Source: an uncultured Granulosicoccaceae bacterium | Lineage (GTDB): Bacteria > Pseudomonadota > Gammaproteobacteria > Granulosicoccales > Granulosicoccaceae | Direction of reading: 5' to 3' | Assembly: GCA_938028465.1 (NCBI GenBank) | Contig: CALJAA010000130.1 | Coordinates: forward strand, 1-48,414 | Length of the DNA stretch: 48,414 bases | The notes under the pieces: model-generated | Databases searched by the model: none | Seen by the model: the letters and a program-made list of their open reading frames with translations, nothing else | Told to the model about the DNA's origin: nothing | Part shown: one piece after another, positions 18,042 through 25,445 of the stretch | How the letters are laid out: each line of letters opens with the position of its first letter | How positions within the stretch are numbered: position 1 is the stretch's first letter | Program-made: the position numbers and the translations under genes

Positions 18042-18069
18042 TCAAAAAAAGTTAGTCAAAAAAAGTTAG
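18037..18069 (+). repeat. 14-base tandem repeat spanning the lipA stop
   Basis: GTTAGTCAAAAAAA occurs twice in perfect tandem (18037-18050 and 18051-18064), followed by a partial third unit GTTAG (18065-18069). The first TAG (18039-18041) is the lipA stop, and TAG recurs in each later unit. This looks like replication slippage. The A-tracts make it a poor intrinsic terminator on the plus strand. Confidence 0.9.
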
Positions 18070-18073
18070 AAAT

Positions 18074-18122
18074 GTTCGGCCCTGCACGAACGGAGGCGGT
18101 TGGTCTGCTACCTGGGCCGAAC
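18074..18122. repeat. 9-base inverted repeat GTTCGGCCC / GGGCCGAAC
   Basis: Perfect arms at 18074-18082 and 18114-18122, separated by 31 bases. In RNA this could form a long-loop stem. There is no T-run after it, so it is not a standard terminator. Confidence 0.6.
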
Positions 18123-18150
18123 GCAACCACTTTGCGATAACTGCATCCAT

Positions 18151-18184
18151 AGAGCAACCCCGCAATGATCGCTTTGCGGGCTCT
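18151..18184. repeat. hairpin AGAG..CCCGCAA / TTGCGGG..CTCT
   Basis: Seven-base inner arms (18159-18165, 18174-18180) with an 8-base loop, extended by AGAG/CTCT (18151-18154, 18181-18184) across a 4-base one-sided bulge. It is followed by TTCC, not a T-run. It could be a Rho-independent-like stop for lipA with a weak tail, or part of a leader RNA. Confidence 0.5.
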
Positions 18185-18294
18185 TCCACGCTCCGACCAT
18201 CCACTTTCTCTTATTCCTAGAACCACTCCTGAAAATGCAGATTTCCCACTGAACGAATGCTGCAACGCCTAGATCTGTTGTGTATCAATCGTTC

Positions 18295-18413
18295 TAACGT
18301 TAAGAGTCTCGGGTGGTTAACACTCTGGGTTCTGTCAATATTTAACGAATTCGCAATGGAGAACTGGTTCACACTTTTTACTGTATCGAACACGTTGTTA
18401 ACCGATAACGTTA
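18295..18413. promoter_or_regulatory. palindrome cluster upstream of the hybrid kinase
   Basis: TAACGTTA at 18295-18302 and GTTAAC at 18316-18321 are mirrored by GTTAAC at 18397-18402 and TAACGTTA at 18406-18413. The order is therefore symmetric about a centre near 18355. The second pair ends 45 bases before the chosen kinase start. Operator function is inferred from symmetry and position only. Confidence 0.35.
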
Positions 18414-18457
18414 AACAGGCAACAAGTGCTCGACCGGCACAAAAAAATAATAAAATC

Positions 18458-20254
18458 ATGCATGACGCAACGACACAAATAAAGTCTGATGAACTAGACG
18501 GCGTGCTACTCGAGACGCATATGCGTCAGAGCAAAGGTACGCTTGCGATAAATGGGCTTGCGTTGATCATTGCCTATTTTTTGCTGCAGGGGTCTCTCGA
18601 TGCTCAACGCCTAAAAATCTGGTTTTTTGTGGGTGCTGCGATAGTGGCGGCCCGTGCTGTGTTCTCAGTTTTCATTGGTCGTGGTAAGCGCGCGCAGGAT
18701 TATTTAAACACTCAATACTTCCTTGTGTGCCTGTCGGGGATAACTTGGGGGTCGCTCTCCTTGTTTTGGTCGGCTGATTTAGGGTTGGCCAGTCAACTTA
18801 TCATTATCCTATTCCCGTTAGCATTGGCAGTAGGCTCCGTTTCGGCCAATGGTGCTTGGTTGCCCACCTTCTACTGCTTTGTGATTCCCGCCCAGTTACC
18901 GACAATAATGATGTTTCTAACATCTGGTAACAGCAGTATCATCAAAATCGCGCTCCCAGCGGTTGTATTTTTAGTGGTGCAAATTCTTTTGGCAAAAGCG
19001 TACAACTCTCAGTTGCGCGAAACCCTCGGTTTAAGACTATTAAACGACAGAATGGCTGAGAACTTGGTAAAGCACAACGCCGAGTTACACAAAGCTAACG
19101 ATCAAGCCAAGGCTGCCAATAATGCGAAGAGTGAATTTCTCGCTCGCATGAGCCATGAGATACGAACACCTATAAACGGTGTGTTGGGCATGGCGGAGAT
19201 GCTACGTAATACTGATCTCAATGTTGATCAATCCAGTGCGGTAAACAGTTTACGTGGCTCGGGCAAAGAGTTGCTTCACCTAATCAATGAGCTGTTAGAT
19301 GTATCAACACTAGAGTCGGGCAGTTATGAGCTTAATAATAGCGACTTCAATTTGCATCGCTTGCTAACGAACATCAAAAAGAAACAACATGGCACTATTC
19401 AAAGCGACAGGCTTGAATTAGCTCTTCAAGTAGACACAAACGTACCGGTGATGATTCACGGCGACGAGCATCGCTTAGAGCAAATATTGTCTAATCTCGT
19501 TGGTAATGCGATTAAGTTTTCAGAGCAAGGCATGGTCGAGCTTTCAGTGACAACAACGACAGACGATACTGCCTTACAGTTTTGTGTTACCGATAATGGC
19601 ATTGGTATAGATCATGAAAACCAACAATCGATATTTGAAGTATTTCAGCAAGGTGATGGTTCGATCACTCGGCAATTTGGTGGCAGTGGCTTAGGTTTAT
19701 CGATTGCTAAAAGTTTTACCGAACTGATGGGTGGCGAGATCAGCGTTGAAAGTGCTGTTGGTGAAGGTTCGACGTTCATTGTTGATATACCACTCACGGC
19801 CGCAGTGGTACAGCAGTCTTGTGTGTCGCAGGATGATGAGTCGGAAGACGAACAGGCCTTGGCAAGCTTACCGGCTAATGTGCTTGTAGCCGAAGATAAC
19901 CCGATCAATCAAGCTGTCATCACAGCGATGCTGGAAGGATTCGATTGTGAGGTGACGATGGTCGAAAACGGCGAAGAGGCGCTAGAAGCCTTAGCAACAA
20001 CCGAATACGATATTGTGTTTATGGATTGTCAAATGCCAGTGATGGATGGTTTAAGTGCAACTCAGATTGCTCGCGAACGAGGCGAAAAGACACCGATTGT
20101 TGCTGTTACAGCTAATGCCATGAAAGGCGATAGAGAGATCTGTTTGGCCGCAGGCATGAACGATTACGTTAGCAAACCGCTAGAGGCCGACAGGCTTCAC
20201 TTTATGTTGAGGCACTGGGCATTTGGCAGCGATAGGCCTGTAGTAGCTGCTTAA
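18458..20254 (+). CDS. membrane hybrid sensor histidine kinase with receiver domain
   Basis: A 598-residue protein. About six hydrophobic segments (about 27-180) form a membrane sensor unit with no large periplasmic loop. A coiled segment (195-225), HisKA with His233 (MSHEIRTP), a HATPase domain (N box NLVGNAIKF, DNGIGID, GGSGLGLSI; about 335-450) and a REC domain with phospho-acceptor Asp523 (FMDCQMPVMDG) follow. No Hpt domain or partner regulator is adjacent, so the output is unknown. I chose ATG 18458; the frame is open from 18257 and ATG 18356 is an alternative, but the residues before 18458 overlap the palindrome cluster. It ends with a 4-base convergent overlap with the DUF1499 gene. 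Confidence 0.85.
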   Translation: MHDATTQIKSDELDGVLLETHMRQSKGTLAINGLALIIAYFLLQGSLDAQRLKIWFFVGAAIVAARAVFSVFIGRGKRAQDYLNTQYFLVCLSGITWGSLSLFWSADLGLASQLIIILFPLALAVGSVSANGAWLPTFYCFVIPAQLPTIMMFLTSGNSSIIKIALPAVVFLVVQILLAKAYNSQLRETLGLRLLNDRMAENLVKHNAELHKANDQAKAANNAKSEFLARMSHEIRTPINGVLGMAEMLRNTDLNVDQSSAVNSLRGSGKELLHLINELLDVSTLESGSYELNNSDFNLHRLLTNIKKKQHGTIQSDRLELALQVDTNVPVMIHGDEHRLEQILSNLVGNAIKFSEQGMVELSVTTTTDDTALQFCVTDNGIGIDHENQQSIFEVFQQGDGSITRQFGGSGLGLSIAKSFTELMGGEISVESAVGEGSTFIVDIPLTAAVVQQSCVSQDDESEDEQALASLPANVLVAEDNPINQAVITAMLEGFDCEVTMVENGEEALEALATTEYDIVFMDCQMPVMDGLSATQIARERGEKTPIVAVTANAMKGDREICLAAGMNDYVSKPLEADRLHFMLRHWAFGSDRPVVAA

Positions 20255-20721
20255 AGTTTGCCAGTGAGTTGTTGGCGTATCCTATCTATTCGCTTTTTGT
20301 TGGCGCCTAAGTCACTTTTACCAAGGCGTGATGCGCTTCGTATATGCAGTTCATTTTTATCAGTATCAAGCAATAGTTCTACATCATCGGTATAGCCCAT
20401 TACAGGTGTTTTAAAGGTGGCGTGTAGGTAGTTTTGTTGTTGTAGCACAACCTTTCCACCTAGCTCGATGATCGCAGCGGTGGCCGTTGGCAGAGCTTTA
20501 TTAGCGTCAGATGTTATTGCTAAGGCATCCACTCTTTGATTAGCGCGACTCGATTGCGACCCCTGACAGTTTGGCTTTTTGAGGCAGTCGCCCAGCTGCT
20601 CGCTTCCGCTGCTAGTTTGAATGCCACCGGTTGCAGGTGTGCGCGATGCAAACGTGACGCCTACGCGGAGTAAAACGAATAGCCCCAAAAAAACAGCGAG
20701 CGCGGTAATTAACTTAGCCAT
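20251..20721 (-). CDS. DUF1499 family protein
   Basis: A 156-residue protein with one N-terminal hydrophobic segment (about 5-25) acting as anchor or signal. The DUF1499 pattern is clear: a Cys-rich start (DCLKKPNCQGSQ), YLHATFKTPVMGYTDDVELLLD, and the conserved end HIRSASRLGKSDLGANKKRI. Function is unknown. The stop overlaps the kinase stop tail to tail. It lies 16 bases after pdxH on the same strand, so the two are probably co-transcribed. Confidence 0.8.
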   Translation of the reverse strand: MAKLITALAVFLGLFVLLRVGVTFASRTPATGGIQTSSGSEQLGDCLKKPNCQGSQSSRANQRVDALAITSDANKALPTATAAIIELGGKVVLQQQNYLHATFKTPVMGYTDDVELLLDTDKNELHIRSASRLGKSDLGANKKRIDRIRQQLTGKL

Positions 20722-20737
20722 AGTGTTACGTTATCAG

Positions 20738-21382
20738 TTATGGCGAAAGCCGTTGAGTGTGCCAATCGTTATTCGATGCTGTGTAGATAAAACGATCATG
20801 AAGCCGGTCATCGCGGCCCTGCCAGAATTCGAAGCGAGTCGGCTTAAGCTGGTATCCACCCCAGCGATCGGGGCGTGGCACGTTTCCATCCGGGTGTTGC
20901 TCGTGTAATGCCTTTACTTGAGCCTCTAACTGCGCGCGGTTATCCACGGCTTGTGATTGATGGGAAGAAGCAGCGCTAAACCGGCTGCCTTCGGGGCGAG
21001 AGTTAAAGTAATGATCCGCTTCCCCACCGCTTAATTTTTGCACAGAACCCTCAATACGCACCTGACGTTCTAGCTCACGCCAATAAAAGAGCAAACAGGC
21101 GAGTGGGTTTTCTTGTAAGTCTTGGCCTTTTTGGCTCTGTTGATCGGTGTACCAACAAAAACCTGCTTCATCAAATGCTTTGAGTAATACCACTCGCGAT
21201 CGCGGTTGTGAATCTGCGCCAGTGGTGCTCAACACCATCGCGGTAGCATCAATTAGCTTGGCTTCACGGGCGTCAGCCAACCAATTTTCAAACTGTTGCA
21301 CTGGCGAATTATTAAGCTGTGAGGCACTAAGACTGTTACTTGAGTAGTCTCGACGTTGCTCGATGAGGTCTTTATCACTCAT
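20738..21382 (-). CDS. pdxH: pyridoxamine/pyridoxine 5'-phosphate oxidase
   Basis: A 214-residue FMN enzyme that oxidises PNP/PMP to PLP, completing the pathway that includes PdxA. FMN- and PLP-contacting blocks are visible: RVVLLKAFDEAGFCWYTD, LERQVRIEG, FNSRPEGSRFSAASSHQS, the segment with WGGYQLKP, and the C-terminus RLHDRFIYT...RLSP. I chose the second ATG (21382) because it gives the MSDxD start seen in E. coli; ATG 21400 would add six residues. Neither has a clear Shine-Dalgarno. It is divergent from yajQ. Confidence 0.92.
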   Translation of the reverse strand: MSDKDLIEQRRDYSSNSLSASQLNNSPVQQFENWLADAREAKLIDATAMVLSTTGADSQPRSRVVLLKAFDEAGFCWYTDQQSQKGQDLQENPLACLLFYWRELERQVRIEGSVQKLSGGEADHYFNSRPEGSRFSAASSHQSQAVDNRAQLEAQVKALHEQHPDGNVPRPDRWGGYQLKPTRFEFWQGRDDRLHDRFIYTASNNDWHTQRLSP

Positions 21383-21456
21383 ATGCTGTTGATGTTTCAT
21401 ATATCATTGATGCAGAATATTAACATAGCTATATCAGCACCCTTCACGGTAACAAT

Positions 21457-21461
21457 AGGAG
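21457..21461 (+). promoter_or_regulatory. ribosome binding site fixing the yajQ start
   Basis: AGGAG lies five bases before ATG 21467. It selects this codon over the in-frame ATG codons further upstream, from 21356 on, which would run into the divergent pdxH gene. Confidence 0.75.
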
Positions 21462-21466
21462 CATCC

Positions 21467-21949
21467 ATGCCTACATTTGATGTTGTTTCAGAAGTTGATC
21501 AGCACGAACTCACAAACGCTGTCGATCAAGCTCATAAAGAGATCAGCAATCGGTTTGACTTTAAAGGCACGAACGCTGAAATTAAGGCCGCTGATGGTGC
21601 TATTTCTCTACAAGCTGACAGTGATTTTCAGGTGCAGCAAATGCACCCAGTCATTTATCAAAAGCTCACTGCACGCAGCATTGACATAGCCTGTTTAGAT
21701 GCCGGCAAAATTACACCGTCAGGCAAGGGTGTTAAACAGATCATCAACGTGAAAGAAGGCATCGATAAAGAAACAGCCAAAAAGGCTGTGGGTGTGCTTA
21801 AAGGGTCAAAACTAAAAGTGCAGGCTCAAATTCAAGGCGAGCAACTACGCGTAACCGGTAAAAAGCGTGATGATCTGCAGCAAGCGATGGCCCTATTAAA
21901 AGAAGCCGAGCTTGGTGTGCCTTTACAATTTCAAAATTTCCGTGATTAA
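21467..21949 (+). CDS. yajQ: YajQ family nucleotide-binding protein
   Basis: 160 residues, two ferredoxin-like halves as in E. coli YajQ. The protein starts MPTFDVVSEVD and keeps NRFDFKGT, SKLKVQAQIQGEQLRVTGKKRDDLQ and the C-terminal FQNFRD. In Xanthomonas the homologue XC_3703 binds cyclic di-GMP and acts as a transcription co-regulator; other members bind tRNA or GTP. The role here is therefore open. It converges on rsmJ with a 4-base gap. Confidence 0.94.
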   Translation: MPTFDVVSEVDQHELTNAVDQAHKEISNRFDFKGTNAEIKAADGAISLQADSDFQVQQMHPVIYQKLTARSIDIACLDAGKITPSGKGVKQIINVKEGIDKETAKKAVGVLKGSKLKVQAQIQGEQLRVTGKKRDDLQQAMALLKEAELGVPLQFQNFRD

Positions 21950-21953
21950 CGGG

Positions 21954-22772
21954 TTATCCCGGCGATTGCCTAGCAGTATGATAGATATCAAACCGCGTAG
22001 CGTCTGTCTCCACGGTTGTTAGTTGCCCACGCCAATGTTCAGTACCGGCAATCACATCGGCACCGGAGGGGCGCTTTACCACAACGCGACTTGTCGCAGT
22101 ATCGAGTGCATGTTCTAGCAATCGATCGTTGTCTGTTTCAGGTAATAGCGCCTGCAAAAACTGCATGCCTTTCTTTACCTTGGCTTGCTTTTTTTTGGAT
22201 GGAAACATTGGGTCCAGATAAATAATATTCGGCCTTATCCGGCTGTCAGATTGTGTAAAGTAATCTTGGCTGCGTACATTAATCACCTCAACCTTATTGG
22301 CAATGCTGGCAAGAGCCGGCTGACGTGCAGCGTATTGAATTGCGTGTTGTAGCATCGAAGCTACCAGAGCTGACTGCTCGAGCAAGGTGGTTTTGCAGCC
22401 CTGGCAGGCGATAATCCAACCATCTTGCCCCAGCCCAGCCGTTGCATCGATTACATGGGTTGCATGCCTTTGAGCTTCGGTCAGTTTATGCAGGCCTAGA
22501 GCCCGTACTAAACTTTGATCCTTACTTGGCTGGGCTTGCCGTAGAGCCGCTTTGCCTTGAGTGAAGTCAATATTCATCTTAGCGCCGTCGGGGCGGATCA
22601 GAGTGCGCTGCTCAGAGGACACAAGCAAGCGCCATATGTCATCACCCGTCGATTTAGCCTCATCAAGGTGCAGGCCTAACTGTATAGCTAGATCATTAGC
22701 TATGGGCGTATCCGCCTCTGTATCAGCAACTACCCTTATGATGCTCAGATCTGCGTTACCATCGAAACTCAT
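21954..22772 (-). CDS. rsmJ: 16S rRNA m2G1516 methyltransferase RsmJ
   Basis: A 272-residue SAM-dependent methyltransferase. Motif I is DATAGLGQDGW and the target-binding motif is YLDPMFPSKKKQ, followed by KKGMQFLQ and RVVVKRPSGA, all typical of RsmJ (YhiQ). It adds a methyl group at N2 of G1516 in 16S rRNA. The family is restricted to gammaproteobacteria and relatives. ATG 22772 is only 19 bases from the ATG of the divergent Rieske-like gene. Confidence 0.92.
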   Translation of the reverse strand: MSFDGNADLSIIRVVADTEADTPIANDLAIQLGLHLDEAKSTGDDIWRLLVSSEQRTLIRPDGAKMNIDFTQGKAALRQAQPSKDQSLVRALGLHKLTEAQRHATHVIDATAGLGQDGWIIACQGCKTTLLEQSALVASMLQHAIQYAARQPALASIANKVEVINVRSQDYFTQSDSRIRPNIIYLDPMFPSKKKQAKVKKGMQFLQALLPETDNDRLLEHALDTATSRVVVKRPSGADVIAGTEHWRGQLTTVETDATRFDIYHTARQSPG

Positions 22773-22791
22773 CGTTAAACTCTAGTCGCTT

Positions 22792-23361
22792 ATGTCATTT
22801 GATTCCGGAACATCGCCAGAAAGCGGCCAAGATACCCACAAGCGGCAAATGCTTCGTGTGGCCACCAAGTTGATGGTCGCAGTTGGCGTACTCGCCTTTG
22901 TGGTTTTGCTACTATCGAGCATGTCTAGTTCTGACTCAGTTTCTGTTGATATCCCTTCAATGTTAGTTGATACCAGTGGCATAAAAGAGGGGCAGGTTGA
23001 GTATAAGCTCTGGCATGGCCGCCCGATATTGATATATAAGCGAACCGCTGCTGATCTAAAAGCGCTAAAGCAGAGCAGCCAAGGCCTAAACGATGCTGAT
23101 TCGGAACATTCCGCGCAACCCGAATTTGCCAAAACGCCGCTGAGATCCTTGTCACCAGAGTGGTTTGTTGCGTTTAGTAGTGGTACTGATCAGGGGTGTC
23201 CGATCAAATTACTACCAAACCGGTTTACTGATAGCTGCAGAGGGTCATCCTATGATCTGGCGGGACGGGTCTATGCTGACCAACCGGCTAAAAAGAATCT
23301 AGCGGTGCCACCCTATAAAATTAAGCCCAATGGCAACATATTGCTCGGCGCAGGTGGTTAG
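22792..23361 (+). CDS. membrane-anchored Rieske-fold protein lacking all cluster ligands
   Basis: 189 residues: a cytoplasmic N-terminus, one membrane anchor (about 27-44) and a periplasmic domain resembling the cytochrome bc1 Rieske subunit. Similarities are the entry strand (EGQVEYKLWHGRPILIYKRT, 66-85), PEWFVAF before loop 1, and SSYDLAGRVY...NLAVPPY after loop 2. Loop 1 reads G131-T-D133-Q-G-C136 where the family has C-T-H-L-G-C. Loop 2 reads D147-S-C149-R150-G-S where it has C-P-C-H-G-S. Both disulfide cysteines remain; the four Fe-S ligands are Gly, Asp, Asp and Arg. The twin-arginine motif is reduced to KRQML. It cannot bind a normal [2Fe-2S] cluster. Its function is unknown; no petB/petC genes are nearby. 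Confidence 0.75.
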   Translation: MSFDSGTSPESGQDTHKRQMLRVATKLMVAVGVLAFVVLLLSSMSSSDSVSVDIPSMLVDTSGIKEGQVEYKLWHGRPILIYKRTAADLKALKQSSQGLNDADSEHSAQPEFAKTPLRSLSPEWFVAFSSGTDQGCPIKLLPNRFTDSCRGSSYDLAGRVYADQPAKKNLAVPPYKIKPNGNILLGAGG

Positions 23362-23370
23362 GGTGCCAGC

Positions 23371-23601
23371 TTAATAATGAGGCGGCACCTCATCATCGAT
23401 GCTCGGCGTAGCCTGAGTCTCGCCAGATGAGTCGCCACCGGTTTGAGCTAGGCGCTTTTCAAGCTGAGCATAGGCGGCTTCCAATTGCTTGATTTCGCGG
23501 TATTGAGTGAGCACGACTTCATTTAGCTGATGCAGGGTCATTTCCATCTCCATAACCTTGAGTTCGACTTGTTGCAGTCGGTTTGGATCGGAATCAGTCA
23601 T
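23371..23601 (-). CDS. slyX: SlyX family protein
   Basis: A 76-residue protein: a coiled coil (about 8-53, heptads of Leu/Met/Val) and a short acidic tail ending PPHY, the SlyX hallmark. Function is unknown in all species studied. It lies 9 bases from the end of the Rieske-like gene on the opposite strand and is divergent from gatC. Confidence 0.85.
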   Translation of the reverse strand: MTDSDPNRLQQVELKVMEMEMTLHQLNEVVLTQYREIKQLEAAYAQLEKRLAQTGGDSSGETQATPSIDDEVPPHY

Positions 23602-23689
23602 AATAGAGAGCTACACAGCGGGGCAAGGTGCATTATGCTAAATTTTCGCCGTGTGGTGTATTAACGCAACAAAGAGGCTTGAGACGATA

Positions 23690-23977
23690 GTGGCTCTAAA
23701 AGAACAAGATATTAAAGACATCGCGCATTTAGCGCGCCTAGGGGTGGATGATTCTGCCTTAGCGCCTCTGGCAGCTGATTTGTCGACTGTGCTCAGCTTG
23801 GTTGAGCAAATGAACTCGGTTAATACCGAAGGCGTTGAACCGATGGCCCATCCCGGCAACGCAGTACTGAGGCTGCGTGAAGATACCGTTAGCGAGCCAA
23901 ACCAACGAGAAAAGTTACAACAAGCCGCACCCGCTACTGAAGATGGCTACTTCCTTGTCCCACGCGTAATTGAATGA
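23690..23977 (+). CDS. gatC: Asp/Glu-tRNA amidotransferase subunit C
   Basis: 95 residues, the usual GatC length. It wraps GatA and stabilises the GatAB complex. Family features are IKDIAHLARL, the central VEQMNSVNTEGVEPMAHP and the C-terminal YFLVPRVIE. The start is GTG 23690; an in-frame ATG at 23651 would add 13 unrelated residues. Three bases separate it from gatA. Confidence 0.93.
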   Translation: MALKEQDIKDIAHLARLGVDDSALAPLAADLSTVLSLVEQMNSVNTEGVEPMAHPGNAVLRLREDTVSEPNQREKLQQAAPATEDGYFLVPRVIE

Positions 23978-23980
23978 TCC

Positions 23981-25441
23981 ATGGATATCCATACTAAAAC
24001 GCTAGCCGAGCAGGCCGAATTACTAAAACAAAAGAAGGTGTCTAGCGTTGAGCTATGCCAACACTATCTTGATCGTATTGAACGTCTCGATAGTAAGTTT
24101 AATAGTTTGATTACAGTAGATGCGGAGCGTGCCTTAGCGGCCGCCAAGCTCTCTGATGAGAAGCTTGCCAAAGGTGAGGGCGAAGCACTAGAAGGTTTGC
24201 CCTTGATACACAAAGATATTTTTTGTACCGATGGCGTGCTGACGACTTGCGGGTCGCGTATGCTAGATAATTTCATTGCACCTTATGATGCAACTGTTGT
24301 GCAACGATTGCAAAATCAAGGCATGGTGATGTTAGCCAAAGCGAATATGGATGAGTTTGCAATGGGCTCATCCAATGAGAACAGCTACTTTGGCAATGTG
24401 GTAAACCCTTGGAAGGCTGGCACCGTACCAGGTGGTTCATCAGGTGGTAGTGCTGCCGCCGTGGCCGCTAGATTAGCGCCAGTGGCTACAGGTACTGATA
24501 CCGGCGGATCAATTAGGCAGCCTGCCGCTTTTTGTGGCCTGAGTGGTATCAAGCCCACTTATGGCCGTGTCTCGCGTTATGGCATGATTGCGTTTGCCTC
24601 CAGCCTTGATCAAGCCGGCCCGTTTGCAACTACCGCTAAAGATTGCGCGATGATGCTACAAGGTATGGCAGGTTTTGATGAGCGTGATAGCACGAGTAGT
24701 GATCAAGCAGTACCGAGCTATACCGATGGCCTCGATCAATCACTCGAAGGTTTAAAAATCGGTGTCCCTGCTGAGTATTTTGCAGATGGTTTAGATGCCT
24801 CTGTTGCACAAGCAGTAGAGCAAGCCATAGAAGAATTTAAAAAAGCTGGGGCGTCGATCAAGCCAATATCACTGCCTAACCAAGGCTTGTGTATACCAGC
24901 CTACTATGTTGTTGCACCGGCTGAGGCCTCTAGTAATTTGTCCCGCTTTGATGGCGTGCGTTTTGGTCATCGCTGTGATAACCCAGTGGATCTTGAAGAT
25001 CTATATAAGCGCTCTCGCGCTGAAGGCTTTGGCGATGAAGTTAAGCGCCGCATACTCATTGGTGCCTATACCTTGTCAGCAGGGTTTTACGATGCCTACT
25101 ACCTTAAAGCGTTGCAGGTAAGGCGCTTGATTAGTGATGATTTTCAAAAAGCATTTAATGATGTTGATGTGATTTTAGGGCCCACCACGCCAACACCGGC
25201 TTTTGCGATGGGTGATAAAACGGATGACCCTGTTGCGATGTATCTAAACGATCTCTACACCGTTTCTGCCAACCTCTCAGGCTTGCCTGCGATGTCGATC
25301 CCCTGCGGTTTTGCTGATGGCTTGCCGGTTGGTTTGCAGCTCGTTACCAATCATTTCGAGGAAGCTCGCTTGTTGCAAGTCGCGCATCAATATCAGCAAA
25401 TTACTGACTGGCACACGCGTGCGCCAGAAGGATTGGACTAA
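23981..25441 (+). CDS. gatA: Asp/Glu-tRNA amidotransferase subunit A
   Basis: A 486-residue amidase-signature enzyme that releases ammonia from glutamine for transamidation of Glu-tRNA-Gln or Asp-tRNA-Asn. The Ser-cisSer-Lys triad is Lys78 (LIHKDIF), Ser153 (GGSSGGS) and Ser177 ([10 protein letters not shown]). GatB, which takes the ammonia, starts four bases after the stop. The presence of gatCAB with a tRNA-Gln gene at 43.3 kb does not decide which tRNA is the substrate; that depends on whether glnS and asnS exist elsewhere. Confidence 0.96.
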   Translation: MDIHTKTLAEQAELLKQKKVSSVELCQHYLDRIERLDSKFNSLITVDAERALAAAKLSDEKLAKGEGEALEGLPLIHKDIFCTDGVLTTCGSRMLDNFIAPYDATVVQRLQNQGMVMLAKANMDEFAMGSSNENSYFGNVVNPWKAGTVPGGSSGGSAAAVAARLAPVATGTDTGGSIRQPAAFCGLSGIKPTYGRVSRYGMIAFASSLDQAGPFATTAKDCAMMLQGMAGFDERDSTSSDQAVPSYTDGLDQSLEGLKIGVPAEYFADGLDASVAQAVEQAIEEFKKAGASIKPISLPNQGLCIPAYYVVAPAEASSNLSRFDGVRFGHRCDNPVDLEDLYKRSRAEGFGDEVKRRILIGAYTLSAGFYDAYYLKALQVRRLISDDFQKAFNDVDVILGPTTPTPAFAMGDKTDDPVAMYLNDLYTVSANLSGLPAMSIPCGFADGLPVGLQLVTNHFEEARLLQVAHQYQQITDWHTRAPEGLD

Positions 25442-25445
25442 GGTT

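Larger units (their letters stand above)
18042..18457. other. 416-base intergenic region with repeats, hairpins and palindromes
   Basis: The longest gap without a gene in the window. In order it holds the rest of the tandem repeat, an inverted repeat (18074-18122), a hairpin (18151-18184), and two copies each of TAACGTTA and GTTAAC (18295-18413) ahead of the histidine kinase. Open frames exist on both strands here, but none resembles a protein I know. A 22-codon frame at 18073-18141 starts without a Shine-Dalgarno and is not called. Confidence 0.7.

Noticed and set aside
18056-18265. Minus-strand 69-codon frame in the lipA-kinase gap
   Set aside because: It runs through the inverted repeat and hairpin, has no Shine-Dalgarno that I see, and its low-complexity composition looks like chance.
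18257-18457. N-terminal extension of the hybrid kinase
   Set aside because: The added 67 residues overlap the palindrome cluster and do not resemble a kinase N-terminus; ATG 18458 precedes the first clear domain. An intermediate start at 18356 cannot be excluded.
25311-25445. Extended GatB N-terminus inside gatA
   Set aside because: Open frame only; GatB homology begins at ATG 25446.
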